From Bacteroidota bacterium (GTDB taxonomy: Bacteria; Bacteroidota; Bacteroidia; Cytophagales; Cytophagaceae), in contig JAEYZG010000064.1 in NCBI GenBank assembly GCA_023428135.1, positions 62,001-126,000 on the forward strand: 64,000 nt of DNA, read 5' to 3'. The notes beneath the pieces are model-generated. The model worked only from the letters and a program-made list of their open reading frames with translations, searched no databases and was not told the DNA's origin. Shown in pieces: positions 36,484-45,676 of the stretch. How positions within the stretch are numbered: position 1 is the first letter of the stretch; each line of letters starts with the position of its first letter. The position numbers and the translations under genes are program-made.

Positions 36484-37035
36484 GTGAAAACTTTTATATC
36501 AATAATTGTTGGAGTGCTTATTATAGCAGGAGTCATATATAAATATATTATCTATATGTTTACACCTTTTAGTGCAGGCACTCATGGTTCCATTGAAAGT
36601 TACTCATTTAATGTTTCAAAATACAGATTGGAGGAAATTATAGCAGAGGAGATTGCCAATAATCGAAATATTCAACTTGATACAAGTAAGGAAAATAATT
36701 ATTATAATAGTGGAGGATACCTTACTATATTTATAAAGAGGGACGGAACTACGAATAAATATACTTTCAGGTATTATGGCGGAGAGGAGTATTGGGATAC
36801 GCATCCTGAGAATTCCTCAATATTTGTTTGCTATCTTTATGATGACAATGGAATGGTAATAAGTGAAGGTGCAGAGAATGTAGAAAAAAATGAAGCGTTA
36901 GTTAATGAACGATTGAGAATTTTTGAAACAGAATTCATAAGCTTAATTCAGTATAGGATAGGTGAGAAGGTTGATTCATTGGAACTGAAAGAACCTGAGC
37001 TAAACATTAATTTGTATTTTCAGAAGCATCGTTAG
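36484..37035 (+). CDS. Hypothetical membrane-anchored protein
   Basis: Starts at GTG 36484 (no ATG in a better place). The 183-residue product has one N-terminal membrane helix (FISIIVGVLIIAGVIYKYII) and a soluble domain with strands such as GYLTIFIKRDGTTNKYTFRY. No family recognised. Confidence 0.65.
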   Translation: MKTFISIIVGVLIIAGVIYKYIIYMFTPFSAGTHGSIESYSFNVSKYRLEEIIAEEIANNRNIQLDTSKENNYYNSGGYLTIFIKRDGTTNKYTFRYYGGEEYWDTHPENSSIFVCYLYDDNGMVISEGAENVEKNEALVNERLRIFETEFISLIQYRIGEKVDSLELKEPELNINLYFQKHR

Positions 37036-37090
37036 AAATTAAAAGATGTTAAGATATAATCCAGTACATCCCAACCTTATCAATCCGAAT

Positions 37091-37537
37091 TCAGACAATT
37101 TTTCTATATTCAGTAAGAGAAATTTCCTTTAGTGGATCCCCTCCGTCAATGTATAGTTTACCATTATTTGTCAATGCTTTTGCGATTTTATGCAATGATT
37201 GTTTTTCGATGTTAGGATGTCGTCCGTCCAGTGCACCAACTCTTACAGCAATGGCAATGTCATACGGTACTTCGTCAGGTTCCAGTTCGAAATGTTCAAT
37301 GGCAATATGTCTGAATGAAAGTCTGCCGTTTTTAATTTCTTCCTCTGAACCGGCTACAGCTTGTTGAATAGCTTTGGCAGAACGGTCAATACCTAGAATA
37401 TGTCCAATGGCAATTAGTCTGGACATTTCTCTTGCCATTGCACCAGGACCACACCCAATCTCTAATACTCGTATACCTTCTTTTAATGGAAGCGCATGTA
37501 CAATATCGGAAAGCCTTTTTGATAGTTTTCTTCGCAT
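37091..37537 (-). CDS. Class I SAM-dependent methyltransferase, short
   Basis: A 148-residue protein with motif I VLEIGCGPGAMA, the acidic GHILGIDRS segment and a following Rossmann-like half. It is shorter than most family members; the last beta strands are reduced. Substrate unknown. Alone on the minus strand. Confidence 0.8.
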   Translation of the reverse strand: MRRKLSKRLSDIVHALPLKEGIRVLEIGCGPGAMAREMSRLIAIGHILGIDRSAKAIQQAVAGSEEEIKNGRLSFRHIAIEHFELEPDEVPYDIAIAVRVGALDGRHPNIEKQSLHKIAKALTNNGKLYIDGGDPLKEISLTEYRKIV

Positions 37538-37869
37538 TAATATTTATTTAGTCTTCAATATACTTTTCGATTCTAAACTTAGTATTATAAACACTTTGCT
37601 AGCAATTTGTTCTTTCCGGATTTTATAAAACTTTCCCTGAATATCTTTGATGTACAGTCATCAAGGTATGCATTTTTTCTTATATAAAAATTGAAGGATG
37701 AAGGCTTTATTGTTTGATCTACTTTTATATATAAGAAGTTTTAAGGTTAGAAACTAAATAGGTACCCAAGCTTATTCCCCAAGATATATAGACTTTCTTT
37801 CACACTCACAGTCAATTCTCAATTAAAGTGGTGGGTATAAAAAGCCCTTTGGAAGGATTGAATATCGGC

Positions 37870-37930
37870 AAGATTTTATAAATTAGGAGAGATAAATAAA
37901 AACTAAATGCACCTGATGCGTATATATATA
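37870..37930 (+). repeat. Motif G-like sequence before the AraC gene
   Basis: ATAAATTAGGAGAGATAAAT, then AATGCACCTGATGCGTATAT and AGCAGC. Weaker than the copies at 6086 and 27478 but with the same palindromic GCACCTGATGC core and the same distance to the next start. Confidence 0.45.
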
Positions 37931-37961
37931 GCAGCTTTATTTTAAGAATAAACCAAGGTAA

Positions 37962-38783
37962 ATGAATTATCAGACATTCAAACCACATATTGACTTAGCA
38001 ACAATTGTAAAATGCTATTGGACTTTGAAAGTTCCTGTACAGCGGAATACTGAACGACAACTTATTTTGCCAGACGGGTGTGTTGATATGTGTTTTACTC
38101 TTGGAGACGACATCAAAAGGTACACATCGGAAACTGATTTTATAATACAGCCGAGGCATATGTTGCTGGGACCTATAACGGAGCAGTTCTATATTGAGCC
38201 GACAGGTTATGTGGATACATTTGCAGTTCGATTTTATCCTTATGGTTTCACTAATTTCATAGACCTTCCTCTTCACGAACTTTGTAATAAGGAAACTCCT
38301 TTAAGTATATTGTTCGGAGAGGAGAATGTAGAAAATTTAAGTCAGAGAATAATTCAAGCTAATACCACCGAAGAAAGAATTGAGATAGTTGAAGAATTTC
38401 TATTTGAAAGACAAAATGACGAAGTCACTATAGACAACCTTGTTAAATCAACAATAGACACAATATTTTTATCAAACGGGAGTAGGCCCTTAAACGTTAT
38501 TCTGAAAGACGAGAAATCAAAGCGAAGACAGCTGGAAAGGAATTTCAAAAAACAGATTGGTTTAAGTCCAAAGCAATTAAGCAAGGTTATCCGGTTGCAG
38601 GCGACTTTACAAATGTTGTTGAATCAATCAACACGATCTTTAACTGACATAGCCTACGAGAGCGATTATTGCGATCAGGCGCATTTTATTAAGGATTTCA
38701 AAGAGTTTACAGGGCTTACACCAAAAGAGTTCCTGGCAGATGAGAAAATGGCTCTTTCTTCAATGCTTTACAAAGAAAATTGA
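37962..38783 (+). CDS. AraC-family transcriptional regulator
   Basis: A 273-residue regulator. N-terminal half: cupin-like sensing domain of the DUF6597 type (YWTLKVPVQRNTERQLILPD, RFYPYGFTNFIDLPLHELC). C-terminal half: double helix-turn-helix (RQLERNFKKQIGLSPKQLSK, YESDYCDQAHFIKDFKEFTG). The inducer is unknown. It is followed by a VOC gene after 74 bases, which has its own promoter-like signal. Confidence 0.88.
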   Translation: MNYQTFKPHIDLATIVKCYWTLKVPVQRNTERQLILPDGCVDMCFTLGDDIKRYTSETDFIIQPRHMLLGPITEQFYIEPTGYVDTFAVRFYPYGFTNFIDLPLHELCNKETPLSILFGEENVENLSQRIIQANTTEERIEIVEEFLFERQNDEVTIDNLVKSTIDTIFLSNGSRPLNVILKDEKSKRRQLERNFKKQIGLSPKQLSKVIRLQATLQMLLNQSTRSLTDIAYESDYCDQAHFIKDFKEFTGLTPKEFLADEKMALSSMLYKEN

Positions 38784-38804
38784 TACTGTCGCATTTTTAC
38801 AATT

Positions 38805-38831
38805 TTGAAGTAAAACCTCGAACTACTTTTG
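38805..38831 (+). promoter_or_regulatory. Probable promoter of the VOC lipoprotein gene
   Basis: TTG at 38805-38807 and TACTTTTG (38824-38831, exact TAnnTTTG) with a 16-base spacer, slightly short, 27 bases upstream of the ATG at 38858. Confidence 0.45.
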
Positions 38832-38857
38832 TATAAGTTTTCAATCACCATATCATA

Positions 38858-39361
38858 TTGACAATGGCAGTAAAAAATATTGTTTTCGCAACACTGCTCA
38901 TGGGACTTTGTGTCAGTTCATGTACAAATCCCAATGAGGCAAATTCTAAAACTATAACCAAAGATACATTAACTTATTCAAATCCAATTCATATGAAGAG
39001 TCATCTTGCAATTTTTGAAATTCCTGCAATAGAAATATCCAGAGCCGTTGATTTTTATCAGGCAATTTTAAACATTAAAATAGAAAGAATGGAAATGCCT
39101 GAAATGAAAATGGGCATCTTTCCTTACGAAGAGCAGGTCGTTTCAGGAGTAATTATTCAGGCAGAAGGATATAAGCCCTCTGCTGATGGGGTGACCATCT
39201 ATCTGAATGCCGGAGATAATCTACAGGTAGTTCTTGATAAGGTTGAGAGCAATGGCGGAAAAATTTTAATACCTAAAACCTCTCATGCAGATGATAGCGG
39301 ATACTTTGCCGTATTCCTTGATTCGGAAGGAAACAAAATTGGCCTTCATTCTCCAAATTAA
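38858..39361 (+). CDS. VOC-family protein with lipoprotein signal
   Basis: A 167-residue protein. Residues 1-22 form a lipoprotein signal (LLMGLCVSSCTNP, Cys at about 22), unusual for the family. The VOC domain (about 47-165) runs from HLAIFEIPAIEISRAVDFYQ to YFAVFLDSEGNKIGLHSPN. Without the signal this domain would be a typical cytoplasmic YdcJ/glyoxalase-like protein. An internal ATG (MKSHLAIFE) exists, so the cytoplasmic form could also be made. It follows an AraC gene and ends at a terminator. Confidence 0.82.
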   Translation: MTMAVKNIVFATLLMGLCVSSCTNPNEANSKTITKDTLTYSNPIHMKSHLAIFEIPAIEISRAVDFYQAILNIKIERMEMPEMKMGIFPYEEQVVSGVIIQAEGYKPSADGVTIYLNAGDNLQVVLDKVESNGGKILIPKTSHADDSGYFAVFLDSEGNKIGLHSPN

Positions 39362-39390
39362 ATGAGGCAATGCGTACGTATACAATCATA

Positions 39391-39427
39391 AACGTCAGGA
39401 GGACATGCGCTTCTTCTGACGTTTTTT
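39391..39427 (+). terminator. Terminator after the VOC lipoprotein gene
   Basis: AACGTCAG … CTGACGTT followed directly by TTTTG; an 8-bp stem with T run, 30 bases after the stop codon. Confidence 0.7.
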
Positions 39428-39522
39428 GTATATATTTAATTGATTTTTATAGAATTTAATACTTGGAATTTGAGCTCTGAATCTGTTACCAGAAGTATCA
39501 TTGGAAAATAATAAAACAAAAA

Positions 39523-39930
39523 ATGAAGCATAAGAACGATCATACAGAAGCTTTAATCCTGACTGAAGGACAGGGGCGTATTTATAACTGCGGAACAATG
39601 ACCGCCATTTTCAAAGCTGACGAAAATGAAACAAAGGAAAAATACAGTATCTCTGAATGGTGGCTGGAACCGAATTCAGACGGCCCGGGGGCACATTTAC
39701 ACGAAGACAATGATGAAGTTTTTTATATGTTGGAAGGTACGATTTCATTTCTTGTAGGAGACAAATGGATTGATGCAAACAAAGGTTCTTTCCTGAGAAT
39801 TCCTGCAAATACAACACACGATTTCAAAAACAAAACCGATCACAAAGCAGGGGTATTGAATTTCTTCATCCCTGGAGGCTTTGAAAGAAATATGCCTTCT
39901 ATTGTGAAATGGTTTGAAGAAAATCAGTAA
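39523..39930 (+). CDS. Cupin-domain protein
   Basis: A 135-residue single cupin with the metal-binding pattern GAHLHEDNDEVFYMLEG (two His and Glu in motif 1) and IPANTTHDFKN (His in motif 2). Substrate unknown; family includes mannose-6-phosphate-isomerase-like and quercetinase-like proteins. Confidence 0.85.
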   Translation: MKHKNDHTEALILTEGQGRIYNCGTMTAIFKADENETKEKYSISEWWLEPNSDGPGAHLHEDNDEVFYMLEGTISFLVGDKWIDANKGSFLRIPANTTHDFKNKTDHKAGVLNFFIPGGFERNMPSIVKWFEENQ

Positions 39931-40048
39931 TAGAAACTTTAGGGGTCTCCACAGGTCGGGATCTTTTCTAAAGGGCTTTAGTAAAAATAACTCTCTCTTA
40001 GTAACTAGAGATCTACACACTTCAATAGTACTTGGAATATCTACTTAA

Positions 40049-40531
40049 ATGAAATATATGAATATTCAACTAGAACTTGCAAACAGATTTCGTGAAGTAA
40101 TTTTAAGTGGAACCTGGATTGCTAACACGAATTTTAAAAATGAATTGGAAGATCTTGATTGGGAAGTTGCGACAGCAAAATTTCAAAACCTTAATACAAT
40201 TTCAAGTCTTGCACAGCATATCCATTATTACATCTACGGAATTAAAAATGTCTTTCTGGGTGGTGATTTAGAGATTAAAAATAAGTATAGTTTTGACTTT
40301 CCAGAAATAGAATCGCAAGCAGAATGGAAAAGTTTTCTCACTAAATTCTGGAGTGATTCAGAAGAATTTGCTTCATTATTTGAAAGAATGCCTGAGGAAA
40401 AACTTAGTGAGGATTTTGTCGATAAAATGTATGGAACGTATTTAAGAAATATTGAAGGAATGATAGAACACAGTTATTATCATTTGGGACAAATTGTGTT
40501 GATTAAAAAAATATTAGCAAATATAAATTGA
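40049..40531 (+). CDS. DinB-like (DfsB family) protein
   Basis: A 160-residue four-helix-bundle protein with the metal-site histidines expected for DinB/DUF1572-like proteins: SSLAQHIHYYIYGIKN and IEGMIEHSYYHLGQIVLIKK. These bind a metal ion and in some cases act as thiol-dependent transferases. The gene is followed after 47 bases by a small AraC-type regulator. Confidence 0.8.
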   Translation: MKYMNIQLELANRFREVILSGTWIANTNFKNELEDLDWEVATAKFQNLNTISSLAQHIHYYIYGIKNVFLGGDLEIKNKYSFDFPEIESQAEWKSFLTKFWSDSEEFASLFERMPEEKLSEDFVDKMYGTYLRNIEGMIEHSYYHLGQIVLIKKILANIN

Positions 40532-40578
40532 TAAGAAAACTGAACATAATAACCTGTAAATCCTGAACAAATAAAAAT

Positions 40579-41031
40579 ATGACAACAGAACAATATCCTA
40601 AAGTTTATATATATAGAAGAGTTGTTCAGGCTAAACTATATATTGATAAAAACTATTCAGAAAAAAATGACCTCGACAATATTTCAGATGAAGCCCATTT
40701 TTCCAAATTTCATTTTATAAGACTTTTTAAATCCATTTATGGAAAAACACCTCACCAATATCTGACAAAGGTTAGAATAGAGAAAGCAAAGCAACTTCTG
40801 GAACAAGGTAACATGATAAGTGCCGCCTGTAATTTAGTTGGATATGACAGCCTTAGTACATTCAGTGGACTATTTACAAAAGCGGTTGGCAAATCTCCTA
40901 ATCAGTATGTAAGTGATTTTAACCAAAGAAAAAAGAATATACAAGAAAGGCCTCTGGCGTTTGTGCCAAAGCGTTACGCTTTTATGCATGGCTGGAAGGA
41001 GAATAGCAATTTTGAAGATGTAAAAAAGTAA
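40579..41031 (+). CDS. Short AraC-type regulator
   Basis: A 150-residue protein consisting almost only of the AraC DNA-binding domain (two helix-turn-helices: LDNISDEAHFSKFHFIRLFK and SAACNLVGYDSLSTFSGLFT), without sensing domain. Such forms in Bacteroidota are often next to VOC genes; here one follows after 46 bases, and co-transcription is likely. Confidence 0.87.
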   Translation: MTTEQYPKVYIYRRVVQAKLYIDKNYSEKNDLDNISDEAHFSKFHFIRLFKSIYGKTPHQYLTKVRIEKAKQLLEQGNMISAACNLVGYDSLSTFSGLFTKAVGKSPNQYVSDFNQRKKNIQERPLAFVPKRYAFMHGWKENSNFEDVKK

Positions 41032-41077
41032 ATCATTGTTGAACTTTGCGTTGTATAACCAATAAACGAAAAAGGGT

Positions 41078-41512
41078 ATGATTTCAAAAATGACGATTAC
41101 AAACATTCACGTTATAGACCAGGACAGCGCCTATGACTTTTATGTTAATAAATTAGGCTTCAAGCTTGTTGATGATATCCCAATGGGGCCTGGAACACGC
41201 TGGTTGACAGTTTCTCCACCTGATCAACCTGACTTGCAATTGGTTTTGTTTCCAGTTACCGTGAGCAAAATGTTTCCAAAAGAAGTTGCAGAGAGTTTGA
41301 TAGACCTCATCAAAAAAGGCGTTTTCGGTTGTGGTGTATTAACATGTAAAGACATTTTTGCTACCTATGAGGAACTTAAAGCCAAGGGAGTTGAATTTAT
41401 AAAAGGACCTACAAAAGAATTTTACGGGACTGAGGCTTTATTCAAAGATGACTCAGGAAATTACTTTTCATTGCAACCCATAAATAACTTCGACAATGGA
41501 AACAATATTTGA
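41078..41512 (+). CDS. VOC-family protein
   Basis: A 144-residue VOC protein (ITNIHVIDQDSAYDFYVNKL … FKDDSGNYFSLQP). It lies between a small AraC regulator and a DUF1569 gene; its end overlaps the next gene by 17 bases, showing tight coupling. Substrate unknown. Confidence 0.87.
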   Translation: MISKMTITNIHVIDQDSAYDFYVNKLGFKLVDDIPMGPGTRWLTVSPPDQPDLQLVLFPVTVSKMFPKEVAESLIDLIKKGVFGCGVLTCKDIFATYEELKAKGVEFIKGPTKEFYGTEALFKDDSGNYFSLQPINNFDNGNNI

Positions 41513-41822
41513 TCTATCTACAAGAAATGAACTGATTCAAAGAATTAATTTGCTAAAAGATAAAAGCATACCGGTGTGGGGCAAAATGAATGTTTACCAA
41601 ATGGTCAGACACTGTAATATCTGGAACGAATGGGTACTTGGAAAAGAGGATTTCGTATACAAACAAGAATTTCTAGGAATGCTGTTTGGTAAAATGGCAT
41701 TGAAGAATAACACCAAAGACGACAAGCCAATAAGCAGAAATATGCCGGCAGGAAAGGGTTTTACTGTCAAGGAAAAGGATGGTGATTTGAAGTTCAAATA
41801 TCAATATGGATTCAGCAAATAA
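41496..41822 (+). CDS. DUF1569 (DinB-like) protein
   Basis: A 108-residue protein with the pattern KMNVYQMVRHCNIWNEWVLG and NMPAGKGFTVKEK typical of DUF1569, a DinB-superfamily group. It overlaps the VOC gene by 17 bases. It looks shorter than typical DUF1569 proteins of about 150 residues; the last helices are missing. Confidence 0.75.
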   Translation: METIFDLSTRNELIQRINLLKDKSIPVWGKMNVYQMVRHCNIWNEWVLGKEDFVYKQEFLGMLFGKMALKNNTKDDKPISRNMPAGKGFTVKEKDGDLKFKYQYGFSK

Positions 41823-42005
41823 AAGCTTACGAAACCTTTTCTAATAACAACTTTATCCACGACTTTTTTGGCAAAATGACCAGAGCGCAAATTGGAGTAT
41901 TTGCTTATAAACATAATGACCACCATTTAAGGCAATTTAATGTATAAAAGCAACGAGTCCCCAATTGTTATGTAATAGCTTCAAGGACGAAAAATGCCTT
42001 TTGGG

Positions 42006-42038
42006 ATTAATGCCATTGGTTTAACCAATGGCATTAAT
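42006..42038 (+). repeat. 33-bp perfect palindrome, copy 2
   Basis: ATTAATGCCATTGGTT-T-AACCAATGGCATTAAT. Compared with 8096-8128 it differs at matching positions of both arms. It sits in the 700-base gap 41823-42536, which also has repeat D copy 3 and no gene. Confidence 0.75.
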
Positions 42039-42249
42039 AATGATATTTGTAAATAAAGAATAAACAAATCTGGGACATATTAATGTAGGTAATGTTAATA
42101 TAAATGGAGTATTAATGATAAAAGCATTTATAGAACTGACATTGTTTCTGTTTCAAAGGGAAGATAAAATGGCTAAGAATCACTTTAGGTATGATAATAA
42201 TTATTGGAAATTTAATCTGGATTTATTTTAAGAGGATCAAGGCTGATGA

Positions 42250-42298
42250 TTTTAAATCCCGTTAATCCTATAATAATGAAAATCTCGATTCAAATTTT
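42250..42298. repeat. Palindromic repeat D, partial copy 3
   Basis: TTTTAAATCCCGTTAATCCT … AATCTCGATTCAAATT matches the right arm of repeat D; the left arm is worn. Confidence 0.5.
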
Positions 42299-42536
42299 TA
42301 CTAGATATAAATCAATTTTTTAGCCCAGAGAAGGTGCTTTTGAAGGCAATAGAAACCTTTTTTGTATTTCCAGGTAAAATTCATCCATAACCATTTAGTT
42401 GAAAGATGGGTGGGCAGAATTGTAAAGCCGAAGGTTTTAAAAGAAAACAAGAAAAAGTAGTTTGTAATCAGATTGTTAAGTGGAAAAGAAGTTTATTCCC
42501 AACTCTTTCCTAAATTCAATCATTATCTTTGATATT

Positions 42537-43214
42537 ATGAAAATTCTGATAGTTGAGGACGAGAAAGATTTAAGAGAAACGATTGTGGCTTCACTGAAGA
42601 AAGAACATTTTGTAATTGAAACTGCAAGCGATTTTCATTCGGCAAGTGAAAAAATTGAAGTGTACAACTATGATTGCATCCTGCTTGATATTATGTTGCC
42701 GAATGGCAGCGGACTGCAACTGCTGGAACAACTTAAAAATCAGGGTAAGTCGGGAAACGTCATCATTATTTCTGCCAAAGACTCTCTTGATGATAAACTG
42801 AAAGGACTCGAACTCGGCGCAGATGACTATCTGACAAAGCCGTTTCACATTGCCGAACTCAACGCAAGAATAAAAGCTGTTTTGCGCAGGAATAAATTAG
42901 ATGGAAAAAACACCATTGAAGTCGCTAACATAGTATTAGACCTGACTGAACGGACATTTACCGTAAACAAGGAAAATGTTCCGTTAAACCGGAAAGAGTT
43001 TGATATTCTGAATTATTTCCTGCTCAACAAAAATCGTCTGGTGACAAAAAACGCATTGGCAGAACACGTTTGGGGCGACAACATTGATCAGGCCGACAAT
43101 TTTGACTTCATCTATTATCAGATAAAAAACCTGCGGAAAAAATTACAATCCGCCGATGCCGGGGTTGAAATCGAAGCCATTTATGGTATCGGATACAAGC
43201 TGACTGAAAAATGA
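42537..43214 (+). CDS. OmpR-family response regulator
   Basis: From ATG 42537 (MKILIVEDEKDLRET) a 225-residue response regulator: receiver domain with phospho-acceptor Asp in DCILLDIMLP and Lys in LTKPFH, and a C-terminal winged helix (RKEFDILNYFLLNKNRLVTK). The upstream ATG 42480 adds 19 residues outside the conserved fold. It overlaps the kinase gene by four bases (ATGA). Confidence 0.92.
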   Translation: MKILIVEDEKDLRETIVASLKKEHFVIETASDFHSASEKIEVYNYDCILLDIMLPNGSGLQLLEQLKNQGKSGNVIIISAKDSLDDKLKGLELGADDYLTKPFHIAELNARIKAVLRRNKLDGKNTIEVANIVLDLTERTFTVNKENVPLNRKEFDILNYFLLNKNRLVTKNALAEHVWGDNIDQADNFDFIYYQIKNLRKKLQSADAGVEIEAIYGIGYKLTEK

Positions 43215-44491
43215 AATTATTAAACAAATCGCTTATATACCTTTCTGTTTCGCTGTTTTTTATCATCGGATTGTGGTCGGTAGTGTTTTACTATAACATA
43301 CTTGGCGAGATCAAAGAAAGTGTTGATGAGGGACTGGACAACTACAAGCGACAAATTGTTTACCAGGCACAAAAGGACACAAGCGTTTTGGAGCAAAGAG
43401 CATTTGACGAAGGTTTTTTTGCCATTCGTGAAATTTCTCAATCACAAGCACTCACTGTAAAAGACAAATACCTGGATACCTTGATGTATATGCAGGATGC
43501 AGACGATGAAAGCCCCGAATTAGAGCCGGTTCGTTTACTTACAACAGCATTTGAAAACAACGGACATTACTATGAATTGAAAATCATCAATCCAATGGTT
43601 GAAGAAGATGATTTAGTGGGTGAGCTGCTTCGTCTGGCCCTTGGACTTTATCTGCTTTTGATTGCAGTAGTTATCCTTATAAATAATTTTGTGTTGCAAA
43701 GGCTCTGGCAACCATTTTACTCATTCCTGAACCAACTCAAAAATTACCGGATAGGTAGCAGTAAAAATTTCCCAGAAGTAAGTACCAAAACAAAAGAATT
43801 TACTGATTTACAAAAAGCCGTAACTATTCTGTTGCAGCATAACATCGAATCGTATGAGCAACAAAAACAGTTTATCGGAAATGCCTCACATGAGCTACAG
43901 ACACCATTGGCAATAGCCATCAATAAATTGGAATTGCTGATTGAGAAAGGAAATCTCCAACCTGACCAGGCTGAAAACATCGCTGAAGTAATGGGCCTCA
44001 TAGAGCGCATGGTTCGCCTGAATAAATCCTTATTGCTGCTTACAAAGATTGAAAACAAACAATTCTTGAACAACCAGGCTATATCGCTTAATGATCTTGT
44101 AAAACAAAGCGTAAATGATTTGGAAGAAATTGCAGAGTTTAAGAATATAAGAATTAATGTTTCTGAAAATGCAGAATTGACTATTCAAATGGATGTTTCG
44201 CTTGCAAATATTATCGTTTCAAACTTATTGCGAAATGCAATTTTTCACAATGTTTCCAATGGAAATGTCAACGTTTATATTTCGGAAGATGCCATTCAAG
44301 TCAGCAATACCGGAATAGAAAATCCTTTAAATTCCGGGAAAGTATTTTCACGTTTTTACAAATCTGAAAGCGATCAAAGTGGCACAGGACTTGGCTTAAC
44401 CATCGTAAAAGCAATTTGCGAGCTGTATGGTTTTTCTGTTTCGTATCGATTTGAAAACGATTTACATTGGTTTGAAATTCGTTTCAAATAA
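43211..44491 (+). CDS. Two-component sensor histidine kinase
   Basis: A 426-residue kinase: two membrane helices (about 8-28 and 146-168) around a 115-residue periplasmic sensor, HAMP-like linker, H-box GNASHELQTPLA (about 225), N-box NIIVSNLLRNAIFHN, and G-box GTGLGLTIVKAI. Together with the OmpR gene it forms a classical pair (RprX/Y-like arrangement). The following gene encodes a secreted PepSY-like protein that may be a target or sensor partner. Confidence 0.92.
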   Translation: MKLLNKSLIYLSVSLFFIIGLWSVVFYYNILGEIKESVDEGLDNYKRQIVYQAQKDTSVLEQRAFDEGFFAIREISQSQALTVKDKYLDTLMYMQDADDESPELEPVRLLTTAFENNGHYYELKIINPMVEEDDLVGELLRLALGLYLLLIAVVILINNFVLQRLWQPFYSFLNQLKNYRIGSSKNFPEVSTKTKEFTDLQKAVTILLQHNIESYEQQKQFIGNASHELQTPLAIAINKLELLIEKGNLQPDQAENIAEVMGLIERMVRLNKSLLLLTKIENKQFLNNQAISLNDLVKQSVNDLEEIAEFKNIRINVSENAELTIQMDVSLANIIVSNLLRNAIFHNVSNGNVNVYISEDAIQVSNTGIENPLNSGKVFSRFYKSESDQSGTGLGLTIVKAICELYGFSVSYRFENDLHWFEIRFK

Positions 44492-44814
44492 ATTTTTTGT
44501 TCCCATTTTTTTCTCACATCATGTTGTTTGCATTGTGGATGTGATAAAAACATACAAGTCTGTTTTCGTAATTTTCGTTTTTATAAGTCCGGAAATCAAT
44601 AACGAAAATTTGAATTGACTATTCGTCCGCAACTTAAAATGAAGCTTACATCAAAGCTTGCTGTGGGCGTGATTACAGGCATTCCTATGAATAAACATAA
44701 TGAATTTTACAGATCGTTTGTAAGAATTCTTTACGAACCTTAACGTATTCCCAAGTCCTTCCAGGAATTAGACGTTACTTAGTATTATAATCTTCGAATC
44801 TAAAATATAAGACC
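44492..44814. other. Gap between kinase and PepSY-like gene
   Basis: Contains a 34-codon frame from ATG 44639 (MKLTSKLAVGVITGIPMNKH) without recognisable features. No clear promoter or terminator hairpin. Confidence 0.35.
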
Positions 44815-45264
44815 ATGAAAAGAATAGTTTTAATCACTTCGTTTGCATTCACTTGCTTTGCAACAACCGCTTTTGGACAAGATATTCCTCAAAGCCAGGT
44901 TCCTTCAGTTATTGTAAACAACTTTCAACAAACATTTCCCAAAGCCAATGATGTAGAATGGGAGATGGACGGAGAGCAGTGTAAAGTTGAATTTGAAACT
45001 GGTATGCTGGGAACAGAACACGATGTATGGTTTGATAAAACAGGAAAACTGACCCGACACAAAGAGGAAATTTCTAAAAGTGATTTGCCTCAGAAAGTGT
45101 TAGAGAAAATCAATAGTGAATATAGTTCTTACCGTGTTGATGATGTGAAAAAGATCACAGAAGGTGATAAAGCAACATATAAGCTGGAGTTGAAAAAACT
45201 TACAGAGGAGTGGAAAGTGGCGCTTGACAGTGAAGGAAATGTGCTCAGTAAACTAGCAGATTAA
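44815..45264 (+). CDS. Secreted PepSY-like (DUF2874) protein
   Basis: A 149-residue protein with a signal peptide cut after FGQ and two PepSY-like halves (VIVNNFQQTFPKANDVEWEM … DGEQCKVEFETG; KINSEYSSYRVDDVKKITEG … TYKLELKKLTEEWKV). Such proteins are periplasmic and often encoded next to two-component systems in Bacteroidota, where a regulatory role has been proposed. Confidence 0.85.
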   Translation: MKRIVLITSFAFTCFATTAFGQDIPQSQVPSVIVNNFQQTFPKANDVEWEMDGEQCKVEFETGMLGTEHDVWFDKTGKLTRHKEEISKSDLPQKVLEKINSEYSSYRVDDVKKITEGDKATYKLELKKLTEEWKVALDSEGNVLSKLAD

Positions 45265-45325
45265 GTTGAAAAACTGTCCATAATCCTGTTGTTTTAGCCC
45301 AATGCTTTTCGCAGAATAAAATGGT

Positions 45326-45393
45326 TGAATCGGGATTAGCAGGATTTAAAATCAAATCCTGCTAATTCATTCATCCGATAAATCCTGATTCAG
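45326..45393. repeat. Palindromic repeat D, copy 4
   Basis: GAATCGGGATTAGCAGGATT … AAATCCTGCTAATTC … AATCCTGATTC: well-preserved inverted repeat in the gap 45265-45676, in which nothing else is evident. Confidence 0.65.
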
Positions 45394-45676
45394 ACAATTT
45401 GGCTAATTGAATTGAGACTTAAGATTTATAAAAGTTGTATATCCTTAAGGGAGATATAAGACAGGTAGAAAATACAATAAAGTGTAACGTATCTATAAGA
45501 GTGGAATAAATAGAGGGATATCGTTCAACATGCTATTGAGCAGGAGTTCAGAAGGATTACTAATAAACATTTTTACTAAATTTGTTTGTGGTAGTCCTTT
45601 TTAGAGATAGAGCAAATATCCTCGACTGTGGCAATACCAAGGCATTAGTAAACATTATAAAGAAAATCGAAAACTC

